The notes: generated by a model not told the origin, from the sequence alone. DNA of 64,000 nucleotides from Acestrorhynchus altus (GCA_034509495.1 CM067507.1:23931530-23995529), one strand, 5' to 3'; numbered from the stretch's first letter, positions 48,533-62,418 are shown. Made by a program: numbers and translations.

Positions 48533-49853
48533 AAACATTAGCAGCTCCTGCAACTCGCAAACATACCTGCCCTTCACTTGCAGCTCGGGGATCATAATGC
48601 AATCTGGAGACTCATTAAATTGGATTAGACCATACAGGCAGATTATTAAAACCAACTCATCAGTAAACAGTGGCGTTATCTTCCAAAACAAGGGCACTTC
48701 AAGTGTGTCTACTCAACCCATCTCTTTGCACCTGCTGCAAAACTTGTACTTGTTTGTGTTTGGTAGATTATCTCCAGCTCCAACCTGCGCTATTGAAGGA
48801 GAAAGGCAAATATTGGTAAGCCTCTGGTCAGCTAATAGCTTCAACTCAAACTGGGCTCTGTAAGGGATGACGCCTGCAGGGGGAAGTGTTGCAAAATTAC
48901 CTCGCTGACGACATGCCCCCGAGCCTGGAGGAGGCGAGTGAAAAATCCCAAGCACCTGGGCTCTGACAGACCAAGATAACAGCTGGCTATAGCCACCATA
49001 TTTCTCCAGAACTCATTTGGAATCTATGGACATTCACTGTTCATAGATTCCCTATAAAATAAAGTTTACAGCCCCTCCAGCATCCCGGAGATTCCACAGA
49101 ACAATTATGACGATGCTTCTGGGCCCAACAAAACTTATTTTAAGGATCACTAAAATGGTCATTGCCTTTTCTTTACGAAGAGGATAAATCTGCTCGGCCT
49201 CGATCAATACAGGGAAACTGCGTTATCGTCACTGGCACGACAGACTCAGCATTCTGATAAAGGAAATTACTGCGTGTATTGGTGAATTGATGCTGGAAAT
49301 GCATGGCACGAAAAATAGCACTCCATGAGCAATACTCTCCGATTTACTGCACGTTCTCATACAGCTGCTGTGGATGAGGACACAATTCTTATTCACTCCC
49401 CCCATTCCAGTAGTTTGTATCCGTACTCACGTAAGACAAAAGGAGGATTATGGCATATTGTCACACACAAGACAGCGTGCAATGGATGGCCAGGAGGGAA
49501 CAACACGCCTGATACTGTAATTCACTGGCCTAATGTTAAGTCTATAGCATAGCTCACATTATGAAGTAAATCAAGTTCCAGATCCATTGCCATTGATTGG
49601 AATGATGAATTAGGCAGTTTTACTTAGCAACAGTGCAGTCAGTGGGGAGGAGATAATCTCTTCTACAAAATACCTCCATCTTGTTTTGTGTCTACATCAA
49701 ACAAGCCGAAGTCTCAGTTGCCTTAAAGGACAGACGAGCACTGTGGCCACCTGCCAAAAAACAAACACTTCAGCTGCACACTGGTCTTGGGAGATATTCC
49801 TGAGACTTTGACAGCATGTGCCTGGAATCCTAAGATAATTGTGTTTGAATGTG

Positions 49854-49916
49854 TCTGTGTGTGTGTGTGTGCGTGTGTGCGTGTGCGTGTGTGTGTGTGT
49901 GCGCGCGCGCACGCGC
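49854..49916. repeat. Imperfect (GT)n/(GC)n repeat
   Basis: GT units with GC interruptions and a GCGCGCGC block: alternating purine-pyrimidine throughout. Confidence 0.9.
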
Positions 49917-51587
49917 AAAAGATGTCTGAATGTAGCATATCCTTGCTGCTGTTCATACAGTGGCCCTGTTTTTACGTGACCATGTTTAAATTGTTCATCT
50001 ATTGTTCTGTATGTAAAATACACAAAGTGATCATATTTCATTATGAATTTGTAAATGTATGTTGGGGCCTGATACGTATATGGCTAATCCTTCTTATCCT
50101 TATACTGTAGCACTGTTTTTTAACATGCATTGCATTTATTCATATATTTTGTCCTGTGTATGAAAAATGTCCAAGTTAATATTTATAAATATTTATGCCA
50201 GATCGTCTAAAAATGTCAGCATGCCCATTACACAATATACAAAAATGTAGATTAGGTCTAAATAAAATGTCTAACATTTGGTGTAATTGGTGTAAAACAA
50301 TTCATCATTTATTTGTCTTTCCGTGAAGACCACTCTTGTTCAGTTTGGGGATTTTTTGCAAATTGTAGAGTCTTCTCTTGAGAAGAAAAGTTGCATCAGT
50401 GCTTTTATTCAATGAGCAAAGCAACATATCAAACCCAAAACCTCCAACCTCATCTTAACTGAAACACCTTTGGCCAATTAGCTCCTGGAGAACATCACTC
50501 ACACTTTCTGCACTGTGGACCTTTAATTAATGTGCTCAGTAAAAAACTAAACTAACAGTTAAAAACTAAATTAGTTTAGATAAGGGTTAGACAATCCTGC
50601 TCAAGCACACTTGATTCAACTCACCTGTTATTTGCCAGTTGTTGTAGGTCTGTTACAGCTGGACCATACTGCACACAAATTCAACACTCCAGAAGCAGGA
50701 TTGCCTACCCCTGGTTTAGATGTTTGTCGATAACGGGAAGTTACATAAGGATCAGACCACAATTTTATTAGTAATCAATGCAGAAATCCACATAATGGTA
50801 AACGGATTCCCTCACAACTGTATGATTAAACCCTTTACAAATAAATGTTATAAAAAGAGCAGCTTTAAAAGTATTCCTCAACCAACAAAAAAGACGGACT
50901 GGGCACAGTGGAAAAGAGATTTTAATGGTGTGAAGCAAAACTCAGCAGCCCTTTCACAACAAATACAAAGATTCTAATTTTGAATTGTGGTTAGAATCCA
51001 AGTCAGGTAGTATGAACCCTGAAAATGTAAGACACATTCTGTATTCAAGGCAAAAGCATTTAAGAGTGTGCAAGAACAAAGGCCAATTTAAGAGAACTTT
51101 AACATATTTGAAATTGTATTTATATTCGTGTGGTTTTTCTGCATGACATTTGCTTTGCTGTAAAATGAATGACTCTTATTACTCATATCATTATGAAGGT
51201 TATTACTGAATATCAACACACTGAAAAAAACTTAGATAGTAAATGTATACATCACTTCAACAATTCATTTATCCTGTACATTTTAATGTTTCAAAATTAG
51301 AATTCCTAAAATGATTGGAATGTATTTGTGAGGGACCCGTACACGTGCATTTCGACATGCTTACCTTGGCTGTGAGCAAAAGTGAAAGGTTAAAAAAAAC
51401 AGCCACATGACATAACATCACTACATAGGGTCCACTTTGTGGAAAACCATCTAAACTCGGAACCAGTACAAAGTCCCCTTGTTCTGCTGCTCCTAACTGG
51501 TCAGTTGGTAAATGTGTGTGTGAGTCGGACTAGACACCAGTTTGCTCTGCCATGTGTCAAATGTTAAAGGTGAGAGAAGACACTCAC

Positions 51588-51698
51588 ATCACAGCCTCTC
51601 TCTGTGTTGCGCTTCCAGTGTTTCTTCTCAGTTTTCTTGGCTGCAGTAGAGCAGAGCACAGCATGACTCTTCACCCTTGGGTTGAGGGCCAGGATACT
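51588..51698 (-). CDS. dpyd: dpyd exon 2 (codons 14-50)
   Basis: This is the second coding exon of dihydropyrimidine dehydrogenase, the cytosolic NADPH-dependent flavoenzyme that reduces uracil and thymine in the first, rate-limiting step of pyrimidine catabolism. The 111-nt exon starts with SILALNPRVKSHAVLCST and ends ERGCD, 37 whole codons, the same length and phase as human exon 2. The acceptor reads ctgcag|AGT and the donor GAT|gtgagt, a strong consensus. The cysteine matching human Cys29 is kept. The segment is the N-terminal helical part before the iron-sulfur ligands. The open frame runs upstream past the acceptor into a CA repeat, which is intron, so the splice site and not an ATG sets the start. 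The initiator codon lies in exon 1, not seen here. Family assignment is very secure. Confidence 0.97.
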
Positions 51699-51803
51699 CT
51701 GCAGCGAGAGAGGGAGAGAGAAGGGGTTGATAAAGGTTTCTGAAACAACAACAGTTCCATATGTTTGGTATTCATGCCAGAGAGTATAAAATCTGGGCTG
51801 GTA

Positions 51804-51930
<127 letters not shown>

Positions 51931-54642
51931 ATCTCAGGACAGACTAAGGCCAAAATCTGCACTCTGAGGTATAAACATGGGGGCGTTTCACAGTTCAAGG
52001 ATCCAGAGTGCTGTAAGGCCAAATTCAAAATGCTTTCAGAGGAGCAAAAGAGCCTTTCCAAATGCATGTCCCTTGCAAACAATAAAAACTACAGGCTCAT
52101 TTCACTCAGGGCAGAAGTAAAACATCTGACCTTCAAGTCTCCCCGCATCCAAAACATCTCCTTACAAATATAGCCCGTAAGAGCTCCCGCTTCACTAATC
52201 GCACACTCGATCCCAAAGCTGCAAATGAAGTCATTTCCTACCCATTCGTATATCAAATCATTTTTCAACAGCTTTTGAACCGACATACAATAACTGTTCT
52301 TTATTCAACATGGAGATGTTCTAAAAAGAAGAAGAAGAGAAAAAAAAAAAAATACACCCTTAACTAACACTTAAAGCAGAGTTCCAGTAGTGTTACCAGT
52401 CCTTGACACCCCACCGAATGATAAGAGCCTTCCAGGCACAAATGCATTATTTAAGAGTCATTCTTTTTTAGCTGAATGAGTGTTTTTTTGTAATCACTCA
52501 CACAGACCCCCCCAGGAGCTGATCAGCTTTTCTAGGTGGTCTGGGGTCTACCTAGGAGCCACCCTCCTCTCCTCGACCTGCCATTTCCAATGTAATCCCC
52601 TCCTCCACCACCTCCACCACCCTCTCCTCCTCCCCTCACACACACACACACATACACACGATACCCTGTTAACAGCCTGCATGGCCCATCGTCCCGACAA
52701 CAAACAGCCGAGCCATGTAACCCTCCATTACAATCAACAGTGCCCCCACTCAGCCCTGGACCAAGTGCTCATGCCGGCGGGCGTGGAAATGAATCTGTAA
52801 TCATGTCACTCGCCACTGTAGCACATTAACCACACACAGCCCACACAAATCCAGCACACTGACTGTACAGTGAGAGGCAATCACACAAGAGAGCAGCAGA
52901 GAACATGAAAAGAGAGAGAGAGATAGCGAGAAGGAGAGAAGCAATACCCTGCAGATCACTATACTAAGGCCTTTGTATAGGTTCTACATGTGCAGCACAT
53001 CTCCCATATGGTATACAACACATGTATATGACATGCAGAAGCCTTTCCATACCAAAGATAGTGACAGCTTTTTCATACATTCTCTGGTTGTCACGGAAAT
53101 GTGGCACCGCTTTCATCCCATACTATAAAGCTTTCGTCCTAAACATTTCCATTGATATTCATCCTAAACAAATCCACAGTTCCTCATGAGCGCCCCACAA
53201 AGCTATACATTATCTTTTACATTCTGCTACCCCCCCCCCATTCTTTTCCTTTTATTTTACCCCCCACCAGTCCCTGCCACCAGTAACCCACCTCAATTAG
53301 TGTCCCGCAGGCAATGTGACAACACATAAAGCTTTGTCTTTTCATATTTTCACAGTAGGCTGGATGAAAGCCCATTTCAGATGGTGGTATGTGGTGTTAA
53401 AAGGGCAAGCCGCCGTTTCTCCAACCTGGCTCTTTCCTGCTGAGTGCCAGCCACCTACATCTCATGCTAAATGAAATGTCCCACTTTATGCAATGGCAGA
53501 TATCGTCCTATTAATTCTTTAATTTCACACCTAATAAAATGTAGTTAAAGCGCTGTGTGAGCTACATATTGAAACAATAAAAATACACCTCTTCGGGTTT
53601 TATTGTGTGTTAAGGACTGCATTACTTATCCATTTTCCTATAATGTGGTGTGGATAAGCCAATATATTCTTTGGGCAGATCCTTTAGGTAAACTAGAGGA
53701 GGTAATGGCATGCTTGCACAGAGAAGGAGGGCGACACACTCTTGGGCTCCATTGGCTGTAATCTAACAGCAAACACAATATACAATAGTTAATCTGTCTG
53801 CGTTCACATTTGCGGAAGCATAGTTTTGCAATCACTTGTGCTGTTTATTCGTCATAAGAGTCATGTTGACTTGTGCTGAGCATCACTTAAGAGGCTCTAG
53901 ATTTGGACAGGTTGTGCAGGGAGATTAGAAACAAATGCACATTTGCTGCTCATTAGGGAACAGCACACAAAAGAAGTCATTACATTATTAATTCATGTAG
54001 GAAACTCCCACTAAACACGCTCACAACAAAATCAGCCCTGCAATCAGCCTGATCACAACGTTTCAGTCTCTCGCTCTCTCTCTAGGGCTGCAGGTGGATT
54101 CGAATTGAGATCGTAATTCATGCATATGGTTTTCCAACACTAATTTTGTAAATAACTGAATGTTACATTCTCAAAGTACATAACTGTGGAGAAAAGGAAT
54201 GGTGTTATTTAGTGGTTGTCAGACACAATTACAAAAAAAAATAAATAAATAAATAAAAAAAAGCTGGACGACATGGTTCTATTTCCTTATTGTCTATAAA
54301 AGTTAAGCCAAAACTGTCCTGGTGCAAATTTGCAACCAGAGTTCCAGTCGATGCTGTCAATCACTTTATTCCTTAGTGTCGAAGTGTAACCCCGACTTCT
54401 TATAACATCGCAGAAAAAACATCTGATTTCATAGGGAAACTAAAACTAGCACAGGGAAAATGAACTGTCGGAATTAGACAGTGCAGATGGTAAAGCAGTA
54501 TAGAGAAGAAAATGTTCAATGTTTTCCACTGAAAAATATGAGACTGGGCAGAGCAAACCATCATACTGCATCCAGCCAACAGGGTTCCAGAACTGTGGTG
54601 GCTTTAAAAGGACAGGCAATGTGTTGTGCATACATTTTACAG

Positions 54643-54838
54643 TTATTGGTCTGGAGTGGCGCAACAGATAACACCACCAGTGAGCCACCCCACCATGTTG
54701 GAGACTGGGGTCTGATTCCCAGTAAGAGTCCTTGGGCAAGACTCCTAACACTACTTCCAGCCCTCCTCGGTAATATGAGTAACCTTGTAAGTCGCAGTGA
54801 TAGGCATGTCAGCTAAATGCCATAAATGTAACAAATAT
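54643..54838 (+). mobile_element. SINE with common fish tail
   Basis: The head tctggagtggcgcaacagat and a B-box-like gggtctgattcccag are followed by tgggcaagactcctaacact and agctaaatgccataaatgta, a tail seen in many fish SINEs. The reversed tail occurs again at 12715, 15838 and 19080. Confidence 0.65.
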
Positions 54839-57800
54839 CACAGCAACACTGAATAATCAGTGTTGTTCTAGATTCTGTAGCACTGAATGTTCCATTTTGA
54901 ATTTGTTGTTGTGATCAGCAAACTGCCATCCATTACTGATGGAGTTATTAGGACTATTTCAGTCAAGACTGCATAGATTATTTCCATATATCAGTCTTAA
55001 AGGCACAGAAAGAGAAAGTGTCATTTTAAACAGATCAGAACATCAAATTCAAAAATCAATTGTTTCGGTAAACAAATTCACAGAAACGCAGCTTTAAAAG
55101 AACCATATCATTCATTTTCTAAACCTGATTTATTTCCCTGAAGCCTACTTTAGGATATGACCTTCTGATTTGAGTGCTGGGCTGTTGACTAGTCTGCTGT
55201 AATGTTAGGAATACATTGATACACCCCATCTCTACAGAATAAAAGTTTTGGATAAAACATTTTAAGACACTAGAGACAAATAAAGAAATAAACAAATAAA
55301 ATATGGTTTTTTTTCTCACTTTCCAACTTCCATAAGCAGTGTTACTGAACTCAGTCTGAGAAAGTAGAAGCACCAGGTTCACAACTTTTTTAACAAACAC
55401 AGTACTTTTATGACATCATTCACCAATTGCAGCACCTTTAATTGTGTTGTTCATAGATATTCAATTCAAATTCAAGGTCCTGAATAAAAATATACTGAAG
55501 CCATAATGTCTAACATGTTTTGACTAAAATGTTATGTGAATGTCAAATCAAAAGTACAACTGACTACAATTCAGGATTTAATTGTTAGTTTTCACACTGA
55601 ACTGGACCAATTATAAATAACTGTTATAAATAAATCTTCTTTTCTCATTTTGAGTAAAATGTACCTTGTTCAAAAAAGCAGTCTAAGCTGAACCCTCTTT
55701 AACGGAAACAGGCCGGGATATTAAACTGCTGTAGGTTGAATACGCCAGTAATTGTGATTTGTTAAAGTCTAATGAATATTCTCATCCCTATTGGTTGTTT
55801 GCTCTGTACTTAACAGTTTATCTGGTAAGCAAAAAAAGCTAGAAAACAAGTAAAATTCAAAACATCGAAATAAACAGTGTAGACTGTGTCAGAGAAATGA
55901 CAATATTTAAGTGACCGTCTCTCTAAATGTTTTCTGTAAAGGCCTATAGCAGAGGATTTAACCGAACGCACTCTCTGAAGTACCACCTTTGTTTTTCTGT
56001 CTCCACGAGAGCCTTGCATCCAGCCCTGTATTGACCCTCTCTCCTCAAGTGGAAAATGTACAAGAGAAACAGATTCATGTTGCAACCAGGCTAAAGGAAA
56101 CACTAATGATGTTTGACAGAGCCTAATCTGCCTCTGCTACAGAATGGTTTAAGTCGAGAGAAGAATAACACATTCAAAGGCTCCTGTCAAAGCTTAACGC
56201 GCTGAGAAGATATTGAGAACATGAGGCACCCCACACGTAGACACACAGTGATGGGAAATAAACAGTCATTTGAAGTGTACTAATCTGAACCTATTGGAGC
56301 CGTTTTAAAACATGGCTCATTTAATGAGCACGTGTCCTTCACTGCGATGTCAAAGGTTATGCATGGCCACCAATGAAATCAATGCCTCACACAAGACAGG
56401 GCAATACATCTGTACACTTTAATCAATACTGCATGAACTGCAGGGCTGTGCTGTTATTTCTATGACTCGGCACCTGAAGGCAGCACCAGGAACAGTATAA
56501 CAGTATATTTGCAGTATAAATTTTAGAACTGTGCGCTCATCGCTCTCGCCATGCGCCGTGTTGGCCTTTCTCTCACACTAACATGCAGGAGACTTCTTTC
56601 TCTTCCCCAAGTGGACTCTCAGCTGCACTGCAGTTAATAAATGTCAGAGGCATGCACTACCTAAGACAGGCATAGATTCCCCCCCCCCCCCCCTAGTTAT
56701 TGAGAACTCCTTCGTGGATCCCTCGCAAAACAGAGACTCTGTGCATTATCAAACAATATTTAAAACACAATACAGCCTGATCTCCCTGCTGTTTGTGTGA
56801 CCTTTCTGGTTGGAGTAGGCCGCAGCAGCGCCGGGGGGACGCACGTGTTCAGTCGTCTTTGCACAGCGCCCATCTGTGTGTGCTGCTACGTACCATGGGG
56901 AGCCGCCGCGACTGCCTCTATCACTCTTCACTGATCACACAGGCCCAAGCAGATGGGAGATCAATAAGCTCTTCGGTCCCAGCCAAAAGCATGCAAACCC
57001 TAGCCCCTCGGAGGACATCAGATGGGGCAGGGACATTTATGATGGACAGGTGGAAGTGGCAAATCCAATTCAGCTGTAAGCAACCAATAATGAGAGGCCG
57101 AAGTGGCCATAGAGTTCCATGGTCCAGTTCGATGCAATACCAAACAACATTTCAACAACAAACAAAAAAATCTTCTGGCCACTGAAAATGTGGACAAAAC
57201 ACATGCTATAACCAACTGACTGATTAACCAACAAGAGAATGGCAAGATCAGATTAGACCCCACACGCACAGCCTCAGCACCCCACCAATCTGCCTATTTT
57301 TGTACAGGCTTGTTTTGAGGTGGAGATGCATGCCTGAAACATTCATATGGCTATTAGCAAAGCGCTCGGGCTTGCCCTTTCCCTGTCTAATCAATAGCAG
57401 CACCATATTGTGCAATAAATTACCTTGACCTTCCTCATCCCCCTCAACCAGACAGACCTCCCACAACTTAGTATGCATGAGGCATCGCTGCATTTAGCAT
57501 GCATGAGGAGCGCACTGCTAAAACTTAACTCCTTCCTGCATTAATCCCCTGCTTAAAAAGAAAATTATTTACGGCTCAGAGGTGGGGAACAGTTAAACAT
57601 GAGCCGACGATCCACGCGCTCCGTCTTCCGCAGGGATCAATAGAGGAATTTCCACATATTGATTGGATGTTAGTGAAATAAAGCACTGGCCTGCAGGTCA
57701 GCAGTATTAAATATAGGCCCTGAATATCATTCAGTCGCTTTATGATTAGAAACTCAACGCACCACGCACAGGTAGATATGGCATCTGACAAAATATAGTA

Positions 57801-57927
57801 TAATCATCTATTGCACTACAGCACCGCAAATGGACATGATCTACTGTCCATTTAGTATCACTTACTAATGGCCTGTATTAAAAATATACAGTACACCCTT
57901 TTAAAAACAGTGGTTTTATACAGTACA

Positions 57928-58401
57928 TACACTGATCAGCTGTAACATTAGCACCACTGACAGGTGAAGTGAAAACCATTGATTACCTTCATCTACAGTG
58001 GCATCTGTCGTGGGTGGATATACTGGGCAGCAAACAGTCAGTTATTAAAGGTGGTGTGTTAAAAGCAGGAAAAATGGGAAATCATAAGAATCTGAGACAG
58101 ACTGTGATGCCTAGTATAAGAACGAACATCTCCAAAACAACAGGAAGGTTTTGTTGGGCACTCTGGGTGTGTGATCAGTGATCAGTAGCTACCAAATGTG
58201 GAGCAGTGAAATGATCATGGGCACCTGAGACAGATAGGATCAATGGAAACCTCACCTCACAATTTCCAGGACTTTAAGTACCTGCTGCTAACATCTTGGT
58301 ACCAGACACCACGTGACACCATCAGAGGTCTCGCAGAGTTCATATTTCAAATCCTCAGATGTGCTCTGGCAGCACAAGGGGGACCTGCTTAGTATGAGAC
58401 T
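57928..58401 (+). mobile_element. Internally deleted Tc1-like transposon, copy 1
   Basis: The left end tacactgatcagctgtaaca is a terminal-repeat sequence common in fish Tc1-like elements. It is followed by a transposase start MGNHKNLRQTVMPSIRTNIS KTTGRF, and then jumps, after about 40 bases on CAGTAGCTACCAAATGTGGAG, to the carboxy-terminal part (ctcacctcacaatttccagg, ctgctaacatcttggtacca). The whole catalytic centre is deleted and the right terminal repeat is not recognisable. Two related fragments lie within the next 3.5 kb. Confidence 0.75.
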
Positions 58402-59015
58402 TTCACGTATAGTGGGCATTTATTGGAGGTATGTGTTCTGCTCTTCTCTAAACACTGATCCATTATACGTTGGAGATTTTGATGACAGCTGATGACAGGG
58501 ATGCCAACTGTGTGCATGAACTGTTAATATACCTTTTTATTACATAATAATAATATATATAAAGCAGAATATTGTCACCAAAGAAAAACATGTATCCCTA
58601 ATGGTGACTTTACAATAGAATGCAAATGTTAAGTGAATTTAAAACAAGTTTATTCCATTGTAATTTGAGAACATTCCTATTGGTTTATTCATACATTATT
58701 ATTTACTTAGAGTAGCTGTGTTCAAACAATGGAGAAATTAAAAATTGACAAAAATATAGATACTGGTTTTTCATTGGACAGTGACATGATGTTCATTTTT
58801 CAACTTTGGAGGGAACTAACTTATTTAAAGGATAAATGGCACAACAAATCCCTCTCCCGGCTCAGCACAATGCTATCCAAAACAGACATCTACTAACTAG
58901 GTTTTCTCCTCCAAACTCATTCAGCTGTCTAACTGAATTGCATTAGTGGCAGTTAGAAAAGAGGTATTTGGTTGATACTACTTGGAGCATTTTTTGGTAA
59001 ATACTGACCACGGCA

Positions 59016-59245
59016 TACCAGGGACGCCCCAAAAGACCCGTCTGATATTTTAAGTGGGTCTGACCCAGTTGTCTAGCCATCACAATCTGACTCTTGTCAA
59101 AGTGTCTCAGATTCTTATGTTTACCTATTTTCCTACTTTTACATCAAATGTTCACTTGCTGCCTAATGGATACTAATAGAAGATGACCATCAATGTTTTT
59201 CACTTCATCTGTCAGTGGTACAAATGTTATGGCTGATTGTTTTAC
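59016..59245 (-). mobile_element. Tc1-like transposon 5-prime fragment, copy 2
   Basis: On the minus strand the fragment starts with atcagccataacatttgtac and reads into GKHKNLRHFDKSQIVMARQL GQT, the N-terminal DNA-binding region of the same Tc1-like transposase family as the copy at 57928. It then ends abruptly. It is more similar to the usual family sequence than copy 1, because the FDKSQIVMARQLGQ helix is kept. Confidence 0.75.
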
Positions 59246-59633
59246 AGTGGATGATGCAGCAGACATATTCAATATGCTTTCATTATAATCATTATATGCA
59301 ACAGGTGACTTACAATACAGTACAATCTTCATGCGTGGAATATAAATACACAAAGGGGCGTTTTTAATAAAAGCAAACAGTGAATGTAATGAAAAGTCCT
59401 TATGAAAGAATTCAGGGTTATAATCATATTTATTGCTGCAGGTGACAGTTTGAAATAAAATGAAAATGCACTCTAGGTTCAGTCACTATTGAGGCCTGTT
59501 AAAGCTTACAGTTTGGAGTGGCTAAATGTCCATGGTACAGTAAGTGAGTACAATAACCATCTTGATAGATAGATCAATAGATCAATAGAAAGCTTAGCAA
59601 TCTGCCCCGTTCATAATCATCATGGTGGGGTTG

Positions 59634-59636
<3 letters not shown>

Positions 59637-59686
<50 letters not shown>

Positions 59687-59697
59687 GGGGGGGGGGT
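59637..59697. repeat. (GT)n with G-run
   Basis: About 24 GT units, then a run of ten G residues. Confidence 0.9.
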
Positions 59698-59814
59698 TTA
59701 TAGACTAGAACACATCCAAATATGAGCTGGTTTATTATTCACTTAATAGACCTTGGAGGTCTCACCATTGTGTGATTGATGTAATCCATCTTAGAAATAA
59801 AATTCATTTCAGTG

Positions 59815-60220
59815 TTTATGTTTACTGCTCTGTCCACATGTATATGCTCAACCTGCATGCAGACTCCAACTGATCAGTGAGAAGGGGTGGAGCTAATGAT
59901 GTCACAGACCCTTTTTGGGTTATAGAATAAACTGAAAAGGGAGGGGCTAGTTGCTTTCTTTTTTGCTCACACAATAAAAGTCCTGAGAAGGGCTAATACT
60001 GGTACATACAAAAATAATAAAAAAAATCAAGGTTTGTTTGTTTGCTTTTACTACTGTCAAATAAGTTTGAAGAACATATAAATATCCTTGTAAATCTATT
60101 CATTAGAAATAAGTCAGAACTCTTACATTTTCAAAAACACTTGATCAACAATGTCTAACAGGATTTTCAATAAACCTTTTTTTTCTTAAAATATGGACAA
60201 TTTCATACAAATATCTAAAA
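59815..60220 (+). repeat. 500-bp dispersed repeat B, copy 2
   Basis: Partner of 5088-5605, with tgcatgcagactccaactga and aatatccttgtaaatctatt. It keeps one arm of the other copy's hairpin (ttttgctcacaca) but has lost the other. Confidence 0.65.
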
Positions 60221-60720
60221 TCACTGCATTTCTATTTGTTAATTTCTATATATATGAGAAGCCTAGGATCTCCTGATATCCCATAAAATTATCCTACGGA
60301 TCTAAAGGTAAAGACAATAAATGACTGAATTGAGTGATTAGCCCCTGCATTACTGCACAATATACAGTCTAATATTATGAGTATATTTCATGAATGATAA
60401 AAACACACGGTGATGGTCTGCAATACGCATGCTTAAAACCACACTCATTCTATTGTTCTTGAACACTATATATCAGCATGAATGCATGCACTTGAAATGT
60501 TATCAGCTACCTGAACTTAATAAAGAGCATCAAGACTTAAGGATGTGCATGTTCTTATGAACAGCCATTCAATTGCTATACCTCTGAGCAGGATCACACA
60601 GTAAACACTGTTTATCCATATAGTATATTATGAGAAAAACTGTCTCCTTAAAAGCTCTTCTGTCTGGCTGACCTCGTGCAGAGTGGCAGAGGCAGCATTA
60701 AACACTTTCCATAATGCATG

Positions 60721-60793
<73 letters not shown>

Positions 60794-60794
60794 G

Positions 60795-60849
<55 letters not shown>
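60721..60849. repeat. (AT)n(GT)n compound microsatellite
   Basis: About 70 bases of AT with one phase break at 60768, then about 55 bases of GT. Confidence 0.95.
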
Positions 60850-60850
<1 letters not shown>

Positions 60851-61093
60851 TAGTACATACACAGGTTGTGCAGGAAATGACCTATAGATACATATGACCT
60901 GAAGATGTGAGTGGGCAGTTGGTCTTTCTATTTGCTCTTTACAGTTACAAACCAGAGTGCTATTAACCAGTAACCCAAGCCTGACCTGCTGCCACCCACC
61001 AATCAGAAGCATCAAAGACCTAGCATTCATGAATGTTTACAACACTCAGACACCTGAGCAATGCATAATGTCAAACACTGGCATATAAGCCAG

Positions 61094-61430
61094 TACACTG
61101 ATATGCAATAGCATTAGCACCAATGAAGTGAGCTGAATAACAATGATTATGTTAATTTACAGTGGCATTGGACAAGGGTTAGTATGCAGTGGTCAGTACC
61201 TTCCAAAAGTAGTCCAAGAAAGGACAACCACTGAACCAGTGACAGGGTCATGGACACCTAAGGTTCACTGTTGCAATCCTTGGAGGCCCCACCTCACAAT
61301 TTAAAGGACATATTGGTGCCAGATACCACAGGACACTTAGAGGTCTTGTGAAGTGCATGCATTGAATGATCCTATGTGTTGTGGTGTCACAAGGGGACCT
61401 ACACAATACTAGTAGGCAAGTGGTGATATG
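61094..61430 (+). mobile_element. Internally deleted Tc1-like transposon, copy 3
   Basis: The fragment starts tacactgatatgcaatagca, passes through gtggtcagtaccttccaaaa and gtgacagggtcatggacacc, and ends with the family's carboxy-terminal coding remnant (ggccccacctcacaatttaa, ttggtgccagataccacagg). The middle of the transposase is missing. Same family as the copies at 57928 and 59016. Confidence 0.7.
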
Positions 61431-61459
61431 TATTGGATCGCCAGGGTACCCCACACCCA

Positions 61460-61600
61460 TTTACTCACACCTGGGGGCAATATAGCATAACCAGTTCTAC
61501 TACCGAGGGTTTTTGGGAAGAAGGAGGACACAGGAAAAAAACCCAAATCTGACCAGAGCGAGGATTCTACCCACAATCCCTGGCACTTTGTGACAAACTG
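61460..61600 (-). mobile_element. Interspersed repeat fragment
   Basis: The phrases ctgggggcaatatagcataa, ggtttttgggaagaaggagg and aggaaaaaaacccaaatctg are decayed forms of a widespread fish interspersed repeat, probably LINE- or SINE-derived. The end is not defined. Confidence 0.4.
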
Positions 61601-62344
61601 TGTGACAAACACAATACCAAATCCCTTAGATATACCAGTAATTTGGGCTGGATGACATCTCAATATTGATATCAATTACTGGGATAAATAGCAAGATTTG
61701 GCCTACACAGTGTGAAAGATATGTGGCTATAAATACCAGAATCATGAAAATGCAGTGTATCCTTAATTAATTCAGTTACTATAAAACAGGCCATATTTGC
61801 ATCTTAACCACCATATTTGGACTGTTTTGACTAGGATTTGAACAATGCATTTAACACATTTTAACCATAAAATGGTCCCTTTCAATCTAAATTGCTCAAA
61901 ATCAATGTATGAAATCTGCATACTCTGTGGTGTTTCAAGGGTTAATCCAGCCATCTGCTCTTCCTCCTCAGAGTCTCACAGAGGCAGTCTAAGAGAGACA
62001 GTCCCTCAGTATGTATCAGTTGCACTGTATTCCCGGCACTGATGAGCTCACCAGTCAGCCAGTATAACATTCTAGTCCATAACACTGTAGGCCCTCCCTT
62101 CTGCCTGCCAATCAGGGCCCTCAGCCTCTCAATGAAGAGCACTAGGCATGTCTGAGACAAACCAGGCACTCAGGAAGCCAGTTTAATTCAGTAATGGCCT
62201 ATATGTGCCAAATCCTCATTATTTGGCCTTTGAAACGGTCCCTGGCCATGTTGAGCCTCGAAAAACAATTAGCACAGAAGCAGAAGGTAAATGAACTGTA
62301 AAGAAATCAGGACTTGATGACCGAGGCTTTATCTGCTCTCAGTG

Positions 62345-62346
<2 letters not shown>

Positions 62347-62418
<72 letters not shown>

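Larger units (their letters stand above)
41529..51587 (-). other. dpyd: dpyd intron 2
   Basis: A 10.1-kb intron with a GA repeat beside exon 3, a solo-LTR candidate at 44147-44466, a 96-bp foldback element at 46599-46694 and a very long polypurine tract at 48058-48532. The stretches 42100-43900, 44600-46500, 48540-49800 and 50110-51540 look unique, with nothing recognisable as a gene. Confidence 0.85.

Noticed and set aside
47972..48697. Long frames on both strands (176-233 codons)
   Set aside because: They are translations of the polypurine tract: Lys/Glu/Arg on one strand, Phe/Leu/Ser on the other.
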